The translations under genes were made by a program, and so were the position numbers. 64,000 bases of DNA from Desulfosporosinus sp. BRH_c37 (GTDB lineage: Bacteria > Bacillota > Desulfitobacteriia > Desulfitobacteriales > Desulfitobacteriaceae), in the NCBI GenBank assembly GCA_001516045.1, contig LOEW01000303.1:1-64000 (forward strand), read 5' to 3'. Below the pieces are notes generated by a model that was given only the letters and a program-made list of their open reading frames with translations, was not told the origin of the DNA and searched no databases. The number at the start of each line of letters is the position of its first letter. The stretch's first letter is position 1. This document shows positions 24,587 to 33,372 of the stretch, in pieces.

Positions 24587-25447
24587 TTATAATGAACGCA
24601 GCAGCTTACTCAAAAAGCCTCGGACTCCACCTGCTTGGCGAGGCGGATTGTGATAAATCCCAGCTACCGTACCTGCAATCCACTGAATGCATTTATAGGC
24701 CGGACTTTCCGGGAAACTAATTCCCAAAGGCTCTTGCTGCATAACAGAACGTCCAACGAGCGGATCATCGTAAACCCATCCCATATAATTAAGCGAACCA
24801 TCCAGAAACCTTTGGACGGCCGTTTCCAACCTTTTAAACGTAGCCTGAGCGTCAGTTTCATTCCGCACTCGGTTAACCACCACATGAATCGGCACTTCCT
24901 CTGCTTCTTTCCTCAACGTTTTAAGCAAACCATACGCATCAGTTAACGCTGTAGGTTCGGGCGTTGTGACCATAATAATATCGTCTGCGGCCTTTAAAAA
25001 ATTAATCACTGTATACCCGAGGCCTGCTCCGGTATCAATAATCAGCAAATCGGTCATCTTTTCTAACCGCCCGAGATTGGCTATGACATTGGACAGCTTA
25101 TTCCGCTCCAAGTTGGCTAGTCCCTGAACACCCGACCCACCTGGTATTATTCCAATTCCCTGTGGACCAGTAAGCAGAATCTGTTCAATAGTTTTTTCTC
25201 CGGATAATAAATGCTCAATGGTATACCGAGCGGTAAGCCCAAAGGCAATATCCACATTCGCCAGCCCCAAATCTCCATCGAGAATTATAACGCGTTGTCC
25301 GTATTCGGACAAAGCAAGGGCTAGATTAACCGTGAAATTAGTTTTACCTACTCCCCCTTTACCACTGGTCACTGCAATAACTCTCATTTTGTTATTATTT
25401 TTTCTTCTGTAAGCCAATTCTCGCAATACGCTCGCCTGATCATGCAT
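24587..25447 (-). CDS. flhG: Flagellar number/placement ATPase FlhG (MinD-like)
   Basis: 286 residues. The deviant Walker A TSGKGGVGKTNFTVNLAL (about 27-44) and IILDGDLGLANVDIAFGL show a MinD/ParA ATPase; MTDLLIIDTGAG is the switch II region. An N-terminal DQASVLREL motif resembles the FlhF-activating helix of FlhG. It regulates FlhF and so the number and site of flagella. It overlaps flhF by 8 bp. Confidence 0.95.
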   Translation of the reverse strand: MHDQASVLRELAYRRKNNNKMRVIAVTSGKGGVGKTNFTVNLALALSEYGQRVIILDGDLGLANVDIAFGLTARYTIEHLLSGEKTIEQILLTGPQGIGIIPGGSGVQGLANLERNKLSNVIANLGRLEKMTDLLIIDTGAGLGYTVINFLKAADDIIMVTTPEPTALTDAYGLLKTLRKEAEEVPIHVVVNRVRNETDAQATFKRLETAVQRFLDGSLNYMGWVYDDPLVGRSVMQQEPLGISFPESPAYKCIQWIAGTVAGIYHNPPRQAGGVRGFLSKLLRSL

Positions 25448-26600
25448 GGGGCATCTCCTCCCCTAAAACATAACGCGCAATTCGGTTAGGCGTTGCTGCC
25501 TCAATGTCATCAGGGACACTTTGACCGTTCGTTAGATAGGCTGTGGGGAGAGTTGTTTGTCCCAAAAGATTTAGTATGGAGCCTACACTCCCAGCCTCGT
25601 CCAACTTTGTGAAGATGAGATGCGTTGTTAAGCCTTCGAAACGTTGATAGATCCTAAGTTGATCCGAAAACTGGGTTGTCGCGCTCAGGACCAGCATTGT
25701 AAAATCTGGTTGCGCCTTATCCAAAAATGCGCGGAGTTCAGACATATGCAACTCATGATGCGGACTACGGCCAGCCGTATCGATAAAAATTAGTTCTTTA
25801 TCCGCATGAAGATTAAGTGCCTCAAGCAGTCCGTTGGGTGTCATCGCTACTTCAACAGGCACCCCGATGATCTCGCCAAACGTTTTAAGTTGCTCTACAG
25901 CGGCAACCCGATACGTGTCAGCCGTAATCAAGGCGACTTTGCGTTTATCAACAATACTAAACCCTGCTGCAAGTTTACCAATCGTCGTCGTTTTTCCAAC
26001 TCCCGTCGCTCCGATCAAAGCGACAATCCTTGGCTTGTCAATCCCTGGCTGAATAAGCCCTATCTGACCGCAGATTTGGCGGATATTAGCTTCAAGCCGA
26101 GCGTATACCTGGGAATTATTAACCCATTCTTCTGGCCGCAAAGTTTGTTGCACGTGGCTTATTAAGAGCTTAACTAAGTTTTCCTTTATCCCTCTGTCCT
26201 GTAAGTGATCCGCCCACCTTTGAAGCATCGCGGGCCAAACGCTTTTTTCCGTTCCCAGCCCTTCTATATGTTTATTCATTTTTTCAAGCATCCGACGCAT
26301 AGCTATAATTTCTTCTTGAAAATCTCCTGTCTGTTTATTGAAATCAGGCGCAGGAATAATCTTCGGTGATTTAGCTTCCTCGACCTTATACCCATAATTG
26401 GAAACCGGAGTTGTCTGGGCAGTCACTGGTTTTTCTTCAATGGCCGCAGTAATTTCCACCTTCGTCTTGCCAAATAAGCCCAGGAAACCTCCCTCGTGAA
26501 ACTCACGAGTCTGTAGGATGACCGCCTCCGATCCAAGTTCCCTCTTCACTTTTCCCATGGTTTCTGTCACACTATCTCCTACAAATCGCCTAACTCGCAC
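25440..26600 (-). CDS. flhF: Flagellar biosynthesis SRP-like GTPase FlhF
   Basis: 386 residues. A basic N-terminal B domain (1-120, MRVRRFVGDSVTETMGKVK) is followed by N and G domains. The P-loop GATGVGKT is at 197-204, with ADTYRVAAVEQLKTF, IDTAGRSPHHE and TKLDEAGSVGSIL downstream, all of SRP-GTPase type. It recruits early flagellar parts to the pole or assembly site. GTG start overlapping flhA by 11 bp. Confidence 0.96.
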   Translation of the reverse strand: MRVRRFVGDSVTETMGKVKRELGSEAVILQTREFHEGGFLGLFGKTKVEITAAIEEKPVTAQTTPVSNYGYKVEEAKSPKIIPAPDFNKQTGDFQEEIIAMRRMLEKMNKHIEGLGTEKSVWPAMLQRWADHLQDRGIKENLVKLLISHVQQTLRPEEWVNNSQVYARLEANIRQICGQIGLIQPGIDKPRIVALIGATGVGKTTTIGKLAAGFSIVDKRKVALITADTYRVAAVEQLKTFGEIIGVPVEVAMTPNGLLEALNLHADKELIFIDTAGRSPHHELHMSELRAFLDKAQPDFTMLVLSATTQFSDQLRIYQRFEGLTTHLIFTKLDEAGSVGSILNLLGQTTLPTAYLTNGQSVPDDIEAATPNRIARYVLGEEMPHA

Positions 26601-28659
26601 TTTCCATCCCCACCATTCCTACAGCTTGCACTTGTATGCCTTGAACCAATTCATTATATGAGAGCACCATAAGTTGTGGAAGTTGACGTTCAGTTACACG
26701 TTTTAAATTAATTCTTACCAACGGTGCGCAGACAATCACTGGTGTCAACCCTTTAAGCATGACCTTCTCTACCTCTTTCGTGAGGTTTTGTACGAGTACT
26801 TGTAACATCTTCGGATCGAGCGCCAAATAAGTGCCATAATCGGACGGGTGAATACTGTCGAGAATCTGTTGTTCAATCTGAGGATCCAGAGTGATCACGT
26901 TTAAGGTTTTATCTTTGCCGACGAGTGGCTGTAATATCTGTCGAGCTAAAGTCTGCCGGATATGTTCCGTTAACCGGTCGAGATCTTTTGTGACCTGCGC
27001 TTGGTCAGCAAGAGTTTCAAGAATCGAAACCATATCTCGAATTGAGACCCTTTCGCGCAGTAAGTTCGATAGAACCTTCTGCACTTGCCCAAGATTAAGA
27101 AGATCAGGAATTAACTCCTCCACCACTGCTGGGGACTGTTCCTTTACATGATCAATGAGGGTTTTGACATCTTGACGATTGAGAATTTCCCAAGCTTGCG
27201 TCTTAATTACTTCCGTAATATGGGTCGCCAGAACGGTCGGAGCATCCACCACCATCCAACCACTAAGCTCCGCTTGTTCCCTGTATATCGCATTAATCCA
27301 TTTGGCGTCCAGCCCAAAGGCGGGTTCTTTGGTCGGGGTCCCCGGAATGGAATCATCGTCAAATCCACTGCTCATAGCCATATAATGGTCTGCTAATATT
27401 TCACCCGAGGCGATTTCCGCTCCTCGGATTTTGATTACATATTGGTTAGGCTGTAAATTCATATTGTCGCGAACCCGTATCACTGGAACAATAAATCCCA
27501 TTTCACTGGCAATTTGGCGGCGAATCAGGACAATTCGATCGAGCAAATCTCCCCCTTGCTGAATGTCGACCAAGGCGATTAGAGCATAACCCAGTTCAAG
27601 TTCCATATGGTCAATTTGCAAAAGGTTGAGAACATTTTCCGGTTTCTTGCTCTCTTCGATTTCAGACTCCCTGGCAGCTGCCGTTTCCTCGACGACCGAT
27701 ACCTTGGAGTTCTTTTGAAGCATAATTCCTGCACCTATTAAAGCAATGGCAACAATCATTAACGGGAGTGGCGGTAAACCGAGAAAGGCTAATATGATCA
27801 ACACACCCGCCGTTATGAACAAGGCCTTTGGATTTCTAAACAGTTGTTTGGCCAAATCATTACCTAAATTTTGTTCCGAAGCTGCCCGCGTGACAACCAG
27901 GCCCGTTGCGGTTGAGATCATGAGCGCCGGGATCTGGGAAACGAGCCCCTCCCCGATGGTCAGCAAAGTATATTTATGCAGGGCCTCAAGCAAAGGCATC
28001 CCTTCCATCGCGACCCCCATAATAAAACCACCAACAATATTTATAAACAAGATAATAATTGCGGCGATTGCATCCCCCTTAACAAACTTAGTAGAACCGT
28101 CCATTGCACCATAGAAATCTGCTTCCTGTTGAATTGCTGTACGACGATCGCGAGCCTGTTGTTCGGTAATCATCCCAGCATTGAGGTCAGCATCAATGGA
28201 CATTTGTTTCCCCGGCATGGCATCCAAGGTAAACCGCGCAGCTACTTCCGAAACACGCTCAGCGCCTTTGGTGATTACAATAAATTGAACAAGAACTAAG
28301 ATAATAAATATAATAAAACCTACGACCGGATTTCCTCGAATGACGAATGCTCCAAACTGTTGAATGACCTGTCCTGCACTGCCGTCAAGGAGAATAAGAC
28401 GAGTAGCCGAAATGTTCAATGACAAACGAAACAACGTCAGAGTTAGCAAGAGTGAAGGAAGAGCAGAAAATTCTAAAGGGTCTTTGGCGAAAACTGCCAG
28501 CATTATAGTTAGCACTGAAGCTGTAATATTCAAGGTGATTAATATATCCAGAAATCCCTCGGGCAACGGAACAACCATCATGACCACGATGCCCACCATT
28601 CCGATTGCTGCCAAAATGTCTGTATTATCCAGTAATCGACGTTTCATCGATACGGCCAT
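26590..28659 (-). CDS. flhA: Flagellar export gate protein FlhA
   Basis: 689 residues. Eight membrane segments occupy the first ~310 residues with the FHIPEP core (RFTLDAMPGKQMSIDADLNAG and ADFYGAMDGSTKFVKGDAIA). A large cytosolic domain binds chaperone-substrate complexes. Start is ATG 28659, 7 nt after AAAGGAGG. The frame stays open another 38 codons upstream, but that part is translated dispersed repeat. The gap to flhB upstream holds a 765-bp repeat/palindrome insert. Confidence 0.96.
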   Translation of the reverse strand: MAVSMKRRLLDNTDILAAIGMVGIVVMMVVPLPEGFLDILITLNITASVLTIMLAVFAKDPLEFSALPSLLLTLTLFRLSLNISATRLILLDGSAGQVIQQFGAFVIRGNPVVGFIIFIILVLVQFIVITKGAERVSEVAARFTLDAMPGKQMSIDADLNAGMITEQQARDRRTAIQQEADFYGAMDGSTKFVKGDAIAAIIILFINIVGGFIMGVAMEGMPLLEALHKYTLLTIGEGLVSQIPALMISTATGLVVTRAASEQNLGNDLAKQLFRNPKALFITAGVLIILAFLGLPPLPLMIVAIALIGAGIMLQKNSKVSVVEETAAARESEIEESKKPENVLNLLQIDHMELELGYALIALVDIQQGGDLLDRIVLIRRQIASEMGFIVPVIRVRDNMNLQPNQYVIKIRGAEIASGEILADHYMAMSSGFDDDSIPGTPTKEPAFGLDAKWINAIYREQAELSGWMVVDAPTVLATHITEVIKTQAWEILNRQDVKTLIDHVKEQSPAVVEELIPDLLNLGQVQKVLSNLLRERVSIRDMVSILETLADQAQVTKDLDRLTEHIRQTLARQILQPLVGKDKTLNVITLDPQIEQQILDSIHPSDYGTYLALDPKMLQVLVQNLTKEVEKVMLKGLTPVIVCAPLVRINLKRVTERQLPQLMVLSYNELVQGIQVQAVGMVGMESAS

Positions 28660-28679
28660 CAGGGTTCCTCCTTTCAAAA

Positions 28680-29244
28680 TTGCTTGGATTAAGCCTCTCG
28701 CGGGAGGAAGTTTCTTGGGTGCAAGTGGGGACGGTTCTTGCTTTCGTGTCCGCTGGAGGAAGTGTCTTAGCACGTTCGCACACGTTTCATTGCTATTCGT
28801 TTGACGCTAAAACTAAAACGCAAAACCTCTGGGCTTTCTGCATGTGAACCGTTGCGTTTCTTAACGCTTTAGCGTCTGCGCTCATTGACGCAATTCCGCT
28901 CTCCGTGCTCTCTAAGCTAAGAAACTTCCTCTGCTTGGGTCACCAGGATGGAACGGTGGTGGGAGCTCTTTGCAAGTGAAGGCGTAGGGAGGGTACTGCT
29001 TGCACTTGCTTGCATAAAGCCAAGGAACTTCCTCTTGCTTGGGTCTATAGGGTTAGGCAATTCTTGATTCGTCGTCTAGGCCAAGTTACGTGCAAATGCG
29101 CTTGCAAGTGGGGACTATTCTTGCTTGCATGTGGCGCTGTTTGCGTACGTTGATGCAAATCCCCTTTGAGTGCTCTTTAAGCAAGAAACGTATATTCCTT
29201 CCTCGTCATTTTCCTCGTCATAAGCCTCGTCGCTGCTTAGCCAA
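28680..29244. repeat. Dispersed repeat region between flhB and flhA, copy B
   Basis: 28751-28945 matches the selA-selD gap (191-415). Both contain the AACCGTTGCGTTTCTTAACG core and CTCCGTGCTCTCTAAG. The rest (28946-29244) carries shorter internal repeats such as GCAAGTGGGGAC.TTCTTGC (near 28718 and 29114) and ACTTCCTCTTGCTTGGGT. No coding potential. Confidence 0.75.
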
Positions 29245-29424
29245 GGAATGAAATTAAATTGCAAAGAGAACCATCAAGCGGGAGGAGCGTGTCGAGTGCA
29301 GTTGGCGAAGCGTGAAGACGCACATTGGTCGCACATTCAGATAATCCCAGAGGTTATGTGCGTTAGCTTCGTAAACAAACGAGCCGCTCCGGAGCTTTGG
29401 TGAACGTGTAATTAATTTCATTCC
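29245..29424. repeat. Long imperfect palindrome abutting the flhB stop
   Basis: Perfect 13-bp ends GGAATGAAATTAA (29245-29257) and TTAATTTCATTCC (29412-29424) close a 180-bp inverted repeat. Inner arms match: ACCA, AGC, GGAGCG and CGAAGC..CGCACAT against their complements. It touches the flhB stop codon and may act as a terminator-like fold or be a MITE-like element. Confidence 0.75.
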
Positions 29425-30480
29425 TCACCCCGTCAAAGACTTCCTTTTCTTAAGACGATACACAAAGGCCAAAACCTCGGCAACCGTTTTATAAAGCTCC
29501 GCCGGAATTCCTTGCCCGATTTCAACTTGAGCATAGAGGGCTCTTGCCAGCGGCTTATTTTCCATAATCACTAGGTCATATTCTTTCGCCAATTCCCGCA
29601 TGCGCAGGGCAATTTGATCCTGTCCTTTGGCGACAACGTAGGGTGCTTTCTGGACTTTTAAATTATAGCGAAGGGCAACTGCAAAGTGGGTTGGGTTTGT
29701 GATGACAACATCCGCTTTTTTCATATCCTGCATCATCCGACTCATGGCCAGAGCCCGTTGTCTTTTCTTAATTTCACTTTTAAGTTCAGGATTTCCTTCT
29801 GTTTGCTTATATTCCTGCTTTAATTCCTCTTCAGACATCCGCAAGTTTTTTTCATATTCCCAGCGCTGATAGAGGTAATCCAAAGCAGCTATGCCTAGAA
29901 AAGAAAGCGAGATATTCCAGGCAAGCTCCATTATGGCTTGACCTAACAAAACGGCTCCTTGACCCAAATCCAGTTGCTGCAAAGCGGGATAGATTGCAAT
30001 ACGATCTCGGAAACTCGCGTACAAAAAATACCCAATCAGGATTACTTTGGTCAGGGATTTTGCTAATTCCACCCAGGCCTTAACACCAAACATCCGTTTA
30101 GCACCACTGACCAGACTTAAGCGGGAAAGTTGAGGTTTCATGGACTCCCCCGTGAAGAGGAACCCGACTTGAATGTAATTTGCTGTTAAAGCAATTATTA
30201 AACCTACAGCGAAAATCGGCGCAATGATTTGAATTCCGAGCCAAAGAGTGTTCAGCATTAAGCTGGCCACCGAACGTTCTGTCCACTCCGAAGAAACTCC
30301 CAGGACATAAGGAAACAGTTGTTTCATGCGCAGTATCATACTTGGAATCCAGTATTTGAGAACGGCAACAAGGCCTATAAACATCAACGCTGAAATTACT
30401 TCCTGGCTTTTAAAAACCTGTCCTTTTTTACGTGCATCCTCTTTGCGCCTGGACGTGGCGGGGTGTTTTTTTTCACTCAT
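29425..30480 (-). CDS. flhB: Flagellar export switch protein FlhB
   Basis: About 351 residues. Four membrane segments in the first ~210 residues and a cytosolic domain with the autocleavage motif NPTH at 262-265 (in VVITNPTHFAVALRY). It switches export from hook to filament substrates after FliK contact. Start ATG 30480 overlaps the fliR stop (ATGA); the frame opens 33 bp earlier, within fliR. Confidence 0.96.
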   Translation of the reverse strand: MSEKKHPATSRRKEDARKKGQVFKSQEVISALMFIGLVAVLKYWIPSMILRMKQLFPYVLGVSSEWTERSVASLMLNTLWLGIQIIAPIFAVGLIIALTANYIQVGFLFTGESMKPQLSRLSLVSGAKRMFGVKAWVELAKSLTKVILIGYFLYASFRDRIAIYPALQQLDLGQGAVLLGQAIMELAWNISLSFLGIAALDYLYQRWEYEKNLRMSEEELKQEYKQTEGNPELKSEIKKRQRALAMSRMMQDMKKADVVITNPTHFAVALRYNLKVQKAPYVVAKGQDQIALRMRELAKEYDLVIMENKPLARALYAQVEIGQGIPAELYKTVAEVLAFVYRLKKRKSLTG

Positions 30481-31256
30481 TGCTTCCACCCCTGATAAAG
30501 TTCTAAGATCCAAGCCATGTTCGTATTAAAGAGGTGCATTATAGACTCTCCAAAGAAGGGAATCGCGAGGAACAAAATGATAAATCCAAAAATTATTTTA
30601 ACGGGGAAAACAATCGAGAAAATATTGAGTTGAGGTACTGTCCTAGACAACAGGCCTACCCCAACATCTGAAACTAGAAGTGCCCCAAAAACTGGCATTG
30701 CCAATTGAATCGCTAAAGCAAACACGTTAGCCATGAGCTGGGCGTAAAAGGAGAAATTACCGGGCGGATTAGAAGGGTTAATTGGAATATACGCATAGCT
30801 CTTGAGCATAGCAGCGATAAGATAGTGATGTGAATTGGTTGCCAATAAAAGCATCGTAGCTAAAACCATCTGGAAGTTACCCATCATGGGGCTTTGTATT
30901 CCATAAACAGGGTCAATTGCTGCCCCCATGGTAAACCCCATTTGAAAATCGATCAGTTGCCCTGCCCCTTGTAAAATGGACGTCATCGTATATATTACAA
31001 ATCCAATGACCAACCCCACCAAAACCTCTTTGATCACCACCGCGATATATGGCAATAGCTCAATAGGAATCGATGGCTTGGCCGCAGAGATCATGGGATA
31101 GACAATCACGGTAATGCTCGCGGCCAAGCCAAGCCTTACAAATCCCGGAACTCCCCTAGCACCAAAGACTGGGGCTAACATAATCATACCAGCCCAGCGG
31201 GATAAAATTAATAGAAACAACGAGAGATTCCACTGGAGCAGGTCTGTCAGGCCCAA
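30477..31256 (-). CDS. fliR: Flagellar export gate protein FliR
   Basis: About 259 residues, six hydrophobic segments, with LSRWAGMIMLAPVFGARGVP and MGFTMGAAIDPVYGIQSP, both typical of FliR. Part of the FliPQR gate. TTG 31256 has AGGGGG 8 nt upstream and is preferred; GTG 31265 (MRFLGLTDLL) is possible but lies against the ribosome-binding site. Its leader is a TTCG word array. Confidence 0.93.
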   Translation of the reverse strand: MGLTDLLQWNLSLFLLILSRWAGMIMLAPVFGARGVPGFVRLGLAASITVIVYPMISAAKPSIPIELLPYIAVVIKEVLVGLVIGFVIYTMTSILQGAGQLIDFQMGFTMGAAIDPVYGIQSPMMGNFQMVLATMLLLATNSHHYLIAAMLKSYAYIPINPSNPPGNFSFYAQLMANVFALAIQLAMPVFGALLVSDVGVGLLSRTVPQLNIFSIVFPVKIIFGFIILFLAIPFFGESIMHLFNTNMAWILELYQGWKQ

Positions 31257-31271
31257 AAATCTCACCCCCTA

Positions 31272-31459
31272 CTCGTGGTTCGATATTAGTGGTTCGTGGT
31301 TCGAAGTCCCATCTTCGACATTCGATATTTGTAGTTCGTGGTTCGAACCCTAAGGTCCGATCGTAGTTCGTAGTTCGTTTCGTTGTCCATAGTTCAAAAC
31401 TCGAATCTATGGTTCGATCCGTAGTTTTCGAACTACGAATATCGAACTACGAACTACGA
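31272..31459. repeat. TTCG word array between fliQ and fliR
   Basis: Left part repeats TCGTGGTTCGATATTAGTGG and GTAGTTCGTGGTTCGAA; the right end TTTTCGAACTACGAATATCG... is complementary and abuts the fliQ stop. It occupies the whole gap from the fliQ stop to the fliR ribosome-binding site. Confidence 0.85.
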
Positions 31460-31732
31460 TTACAGTCCTCCGAACGACGCCAATTGTTTCAAAAGATTCG
31501 AAGTGTATGCCGTCAGAACAGACAGCATCCACGGCCCCAGCACCAAAAGGACGGCAGCCACTGCTACAACTTTTGGAATAAAGGTAAGCGTCTGCTCTTG
31601 GATTTGCGTCATTGCCTGGAAGATGCTGACCAGCAGACCAACCAACAAACTCGTTCCGAGAATCGGCCCGCCTACAAGAAGCACAGCGCCTACAGCCTCT
31701 TTTGCCATATAAAGTACCATGCTCTGGTCCAC
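31460..31732 (-). CDS. fliQ: Flagellar export gate protein FliQ
   Basis: 90 residues, two hydrophobic hairpin segments, with GGPILGTSLLVGLLVSIFQAMTQIQEQTLTFIPK matching FliQ throughout. Forms the FliPQR gate with its neighbours. Follows fliP by 24 bp; the downstream gap to fliR is a word array. Confidence 0.95.
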   Translation of the reverse strand: MDQSMVLYMAKEAVGAVLLVGGPILGTSLLVGLLVSIFQAMTQIQEQTLTFIPKVVAVAAVLLVLGPWMLSVLTAYTSNLLKQLASFGGL

Positions 31733-31756
31733 CGCGATTCCTCCTTCACCATTCTC

Positions 31757-32524
31757 TTACTTAAAACTCGTCACCAGTGACTCAACCACCAGATGCCAAC
31801 CGTCTACCAGTACAAACAAAAGCAATTTAAACGGCAGTGAAATCATCATGGGGGGGAGCATCATCATCCCGATCGACATTAGGGTGCTAGAGACAATCAT
31901 ATCAATGACAATAAAGGGAATAAAAATCGCGAATCCCATTTGAAACGCCGTTTTTAATTCACTAATTACAAAGGCCGGAATAAGCACATGCGTCGGAACG
32001 TCCCGATAAGTTTTGGGTCTCTCCATTTTAGATAACCCCACAAAAAGCTCCAAATCCTTTTCCCTAGTTTGTCTGAACATGAAATTTCTGAGCGGTTCCT
32101 CTGCTTTACTGAGAGCCTCCGTCTGGGTGATTTGATTCTTCAGATAGGGTTGGAGTGCATTTGTATTAATCTGGGTCCAAGTCGGAACCATAACAAAATA
32201 AGTAAGAAATAAGGCCAATCCCACTATAACCTGGTTAGGGGGAAGTTGCTGAGTTCCTAGTGCATTTCGCACAAAGGACAATACAATAATAATCCGAGTA
32301 AAGGATGTCATCAGCATAAGAATAGCCGGAGCCAAAGACAACACTGTCATAAGCATTAAGAGCTGTAGAGACGTTCCTGTTTGTTGCGCCGAAGTGGTAC
32401 CCAGATCCAAAGTTAGTCCAGCAGCTAAGGTCATCCTAGGATATGCAAACATCCCTAATCCCAGAGAAATTCCAAAAGGCATCCCAATTGTGAGTATTTT
32501 GTTTAAATGGCTTGAAGAGGACAT
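31757..32524 (-). CDS. fliP: Flagellar export gate protein FliP
   Basis: 255 residues. An N-terminal signal-like segment, then LSLAPAILMLMTSFTRIIIVLSFVRNALGTQQ and the later VPTHVLIPAFVISELKTAFQ plus FIPFIVIDMIVSSTLMSIGMMMLPP, all FliP hallmarks. Central pore component of the export gate in the inner membrane. The start overlaps the fliO stop by one base (TAATG). Confidence 0.96.
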   Translation of the reverse strand: MSSSSHLNKILTIGMPFGISLGLGMFAYPRMTLAAGLTLDLGTTSAQQTGTSLQLLMLMTVLSLAPAILMLMTSFTRIIIVLSFVRNALGTQQLPPNQVIVGLALFLTYFVMVPTWTQINTNALQPYLKNQITQTEALSKAEEPLRNFMFRQTREKDLELFVGLSKMERPKTYRDVPTHVLIPAFVISELKTAFQMGFAIFIPFIVIDMIVSSTLMSIGMMMLPPMMISLPFKLLLFVLVDGWHLVVESLVTSFK

Positions 32525-32994
32525 TATTTTTTCACCTCATCAAGCAATCGCTCCAGTTCCACAGAAAAAGTATCCATCTTTCGAGACCGTCCCGGCCAAA
32601 GTTTCTGAAAGCTTTTAGCCCAACCATCAACCCTTTCAATAGGGCGGGTTGCTATTTCCTCCAAGATTTCGGCGGCAATCTCAGGATCATTTATCTCACT
32701 GATTTTTAGCAATTGATGATCTGACCCCCCTAAAACCTGAAGCTGTCCTGCAATTTCTACCAGATAGAGGCTCTGCTGACCACCTAACATTTGTCGGTCG
32801 AGAACCCTTGCCCATGGAGCATTCAGATTCCGAACACTAGCCCGATTGAGACGGCGGATAACCCAGAGAGACACGATCAAAATAAGGAGGAAAACCAGCA
32901 CCGTTCCCATAAGCCCCCACCAAGGGAATACAGAATTTGTAACCGCCGAAGCGGCCCCACTAGGAGGAAATGCCTGGTCCTCTATGTTCGGCAT
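32524..32994 (-). CDS. fliO: Flagellar export assembly factor FliO (FliZ-like)
   Basis: 156 residues. One membrane segment (about 25-48: WGLMGTVLVFLLILIVSLWV), then the FliO domain (VRVLDRQMLGGQQSLYLVEI-like, with LQVLGGSDHQLLKI). It helps FliP assemble. The C-terminal third is basic and coiled. Located between cheY and fliP, as in Bacillus (fliZ). Confidence 0.9.
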   Translation of the reverse strand: MPNIEDQAFPPSGAASAVTNSVFPWWGLMGTVLVFLLILIVSLWVIRRLNRASVRNLNAPWARVLDRQMLGGQQSLYLVEIAGQLQVLGGSDHQLLKISEINDPEIAAEILEEIATRPIERVDGWAKSFQKLWPGRSRKMDTFSVELERLLDEVKK

Positions 32995-32995
32995 A

Positions 32996-33358
32996 CTACT
33001 TCAACGCCTTCGTGACAGCCTCAACCACTCGATCCGCTTGGAAGGGTTTAACGACAAAGTCCTTGGCCCCAGACTGTATCGCTTCAATAACCATAGATTG
33101 TTGGCCCATAGCACTGCACATAATAACTCGGGCTTTCGAATCCCGTTTGCGAATTTCTTTGACCGCTTGAAGGCCATCCATTTCCGGCATGGTAATGTCC
33201 ATGATTGTCAAGTTCGGCTGCAACTCCATGTATTTAGTCACGGCTACAGCCCCATTTTCTGCTTCACCAACGACCGTAAACCCATTCTTGGTCAAGATGT
33301 CTTTCAGCATCATACGCATAAACGCGGCATCATCAACAATCATAATCGTAGCACTCAC
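32996..33358 (-). CDS. cheY: Chemotaxis response regulator CheY
   Basis: 120 residues, a bare receiver domain. Acid pocket DD (9-10), phosphoacceptor Asp54 in TIMDITMPEMDG, Ser/Thr and Lys104 region in DFVVKPF. CheY-P binds FliM and FliY at the switch and changes rotation. Sits between fliY and fliO as in the Bacillus operon. Confidence 0.96.
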   Translation of the reverse strand: MSATIMIVDDAAFMRMMLKDILTKNGFTVVGEAENGAVAVTKYMELQPNLTIMDITMPEMDGLQAVKEIRKRDSKARVIMCSAMGQQSMVIEAIQSGAKDFVVKPFQADRVVEAVTKALK

Positions 33359-33372
33359 TCGGTTCTCCTCCT

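Noticed and set aside
26590-28773. Longer FlhA starting at 28773
   Set aside because: The extra 38 residues translate the dispersed repeat, and AAAGGAGG lies just before ATG 28659.
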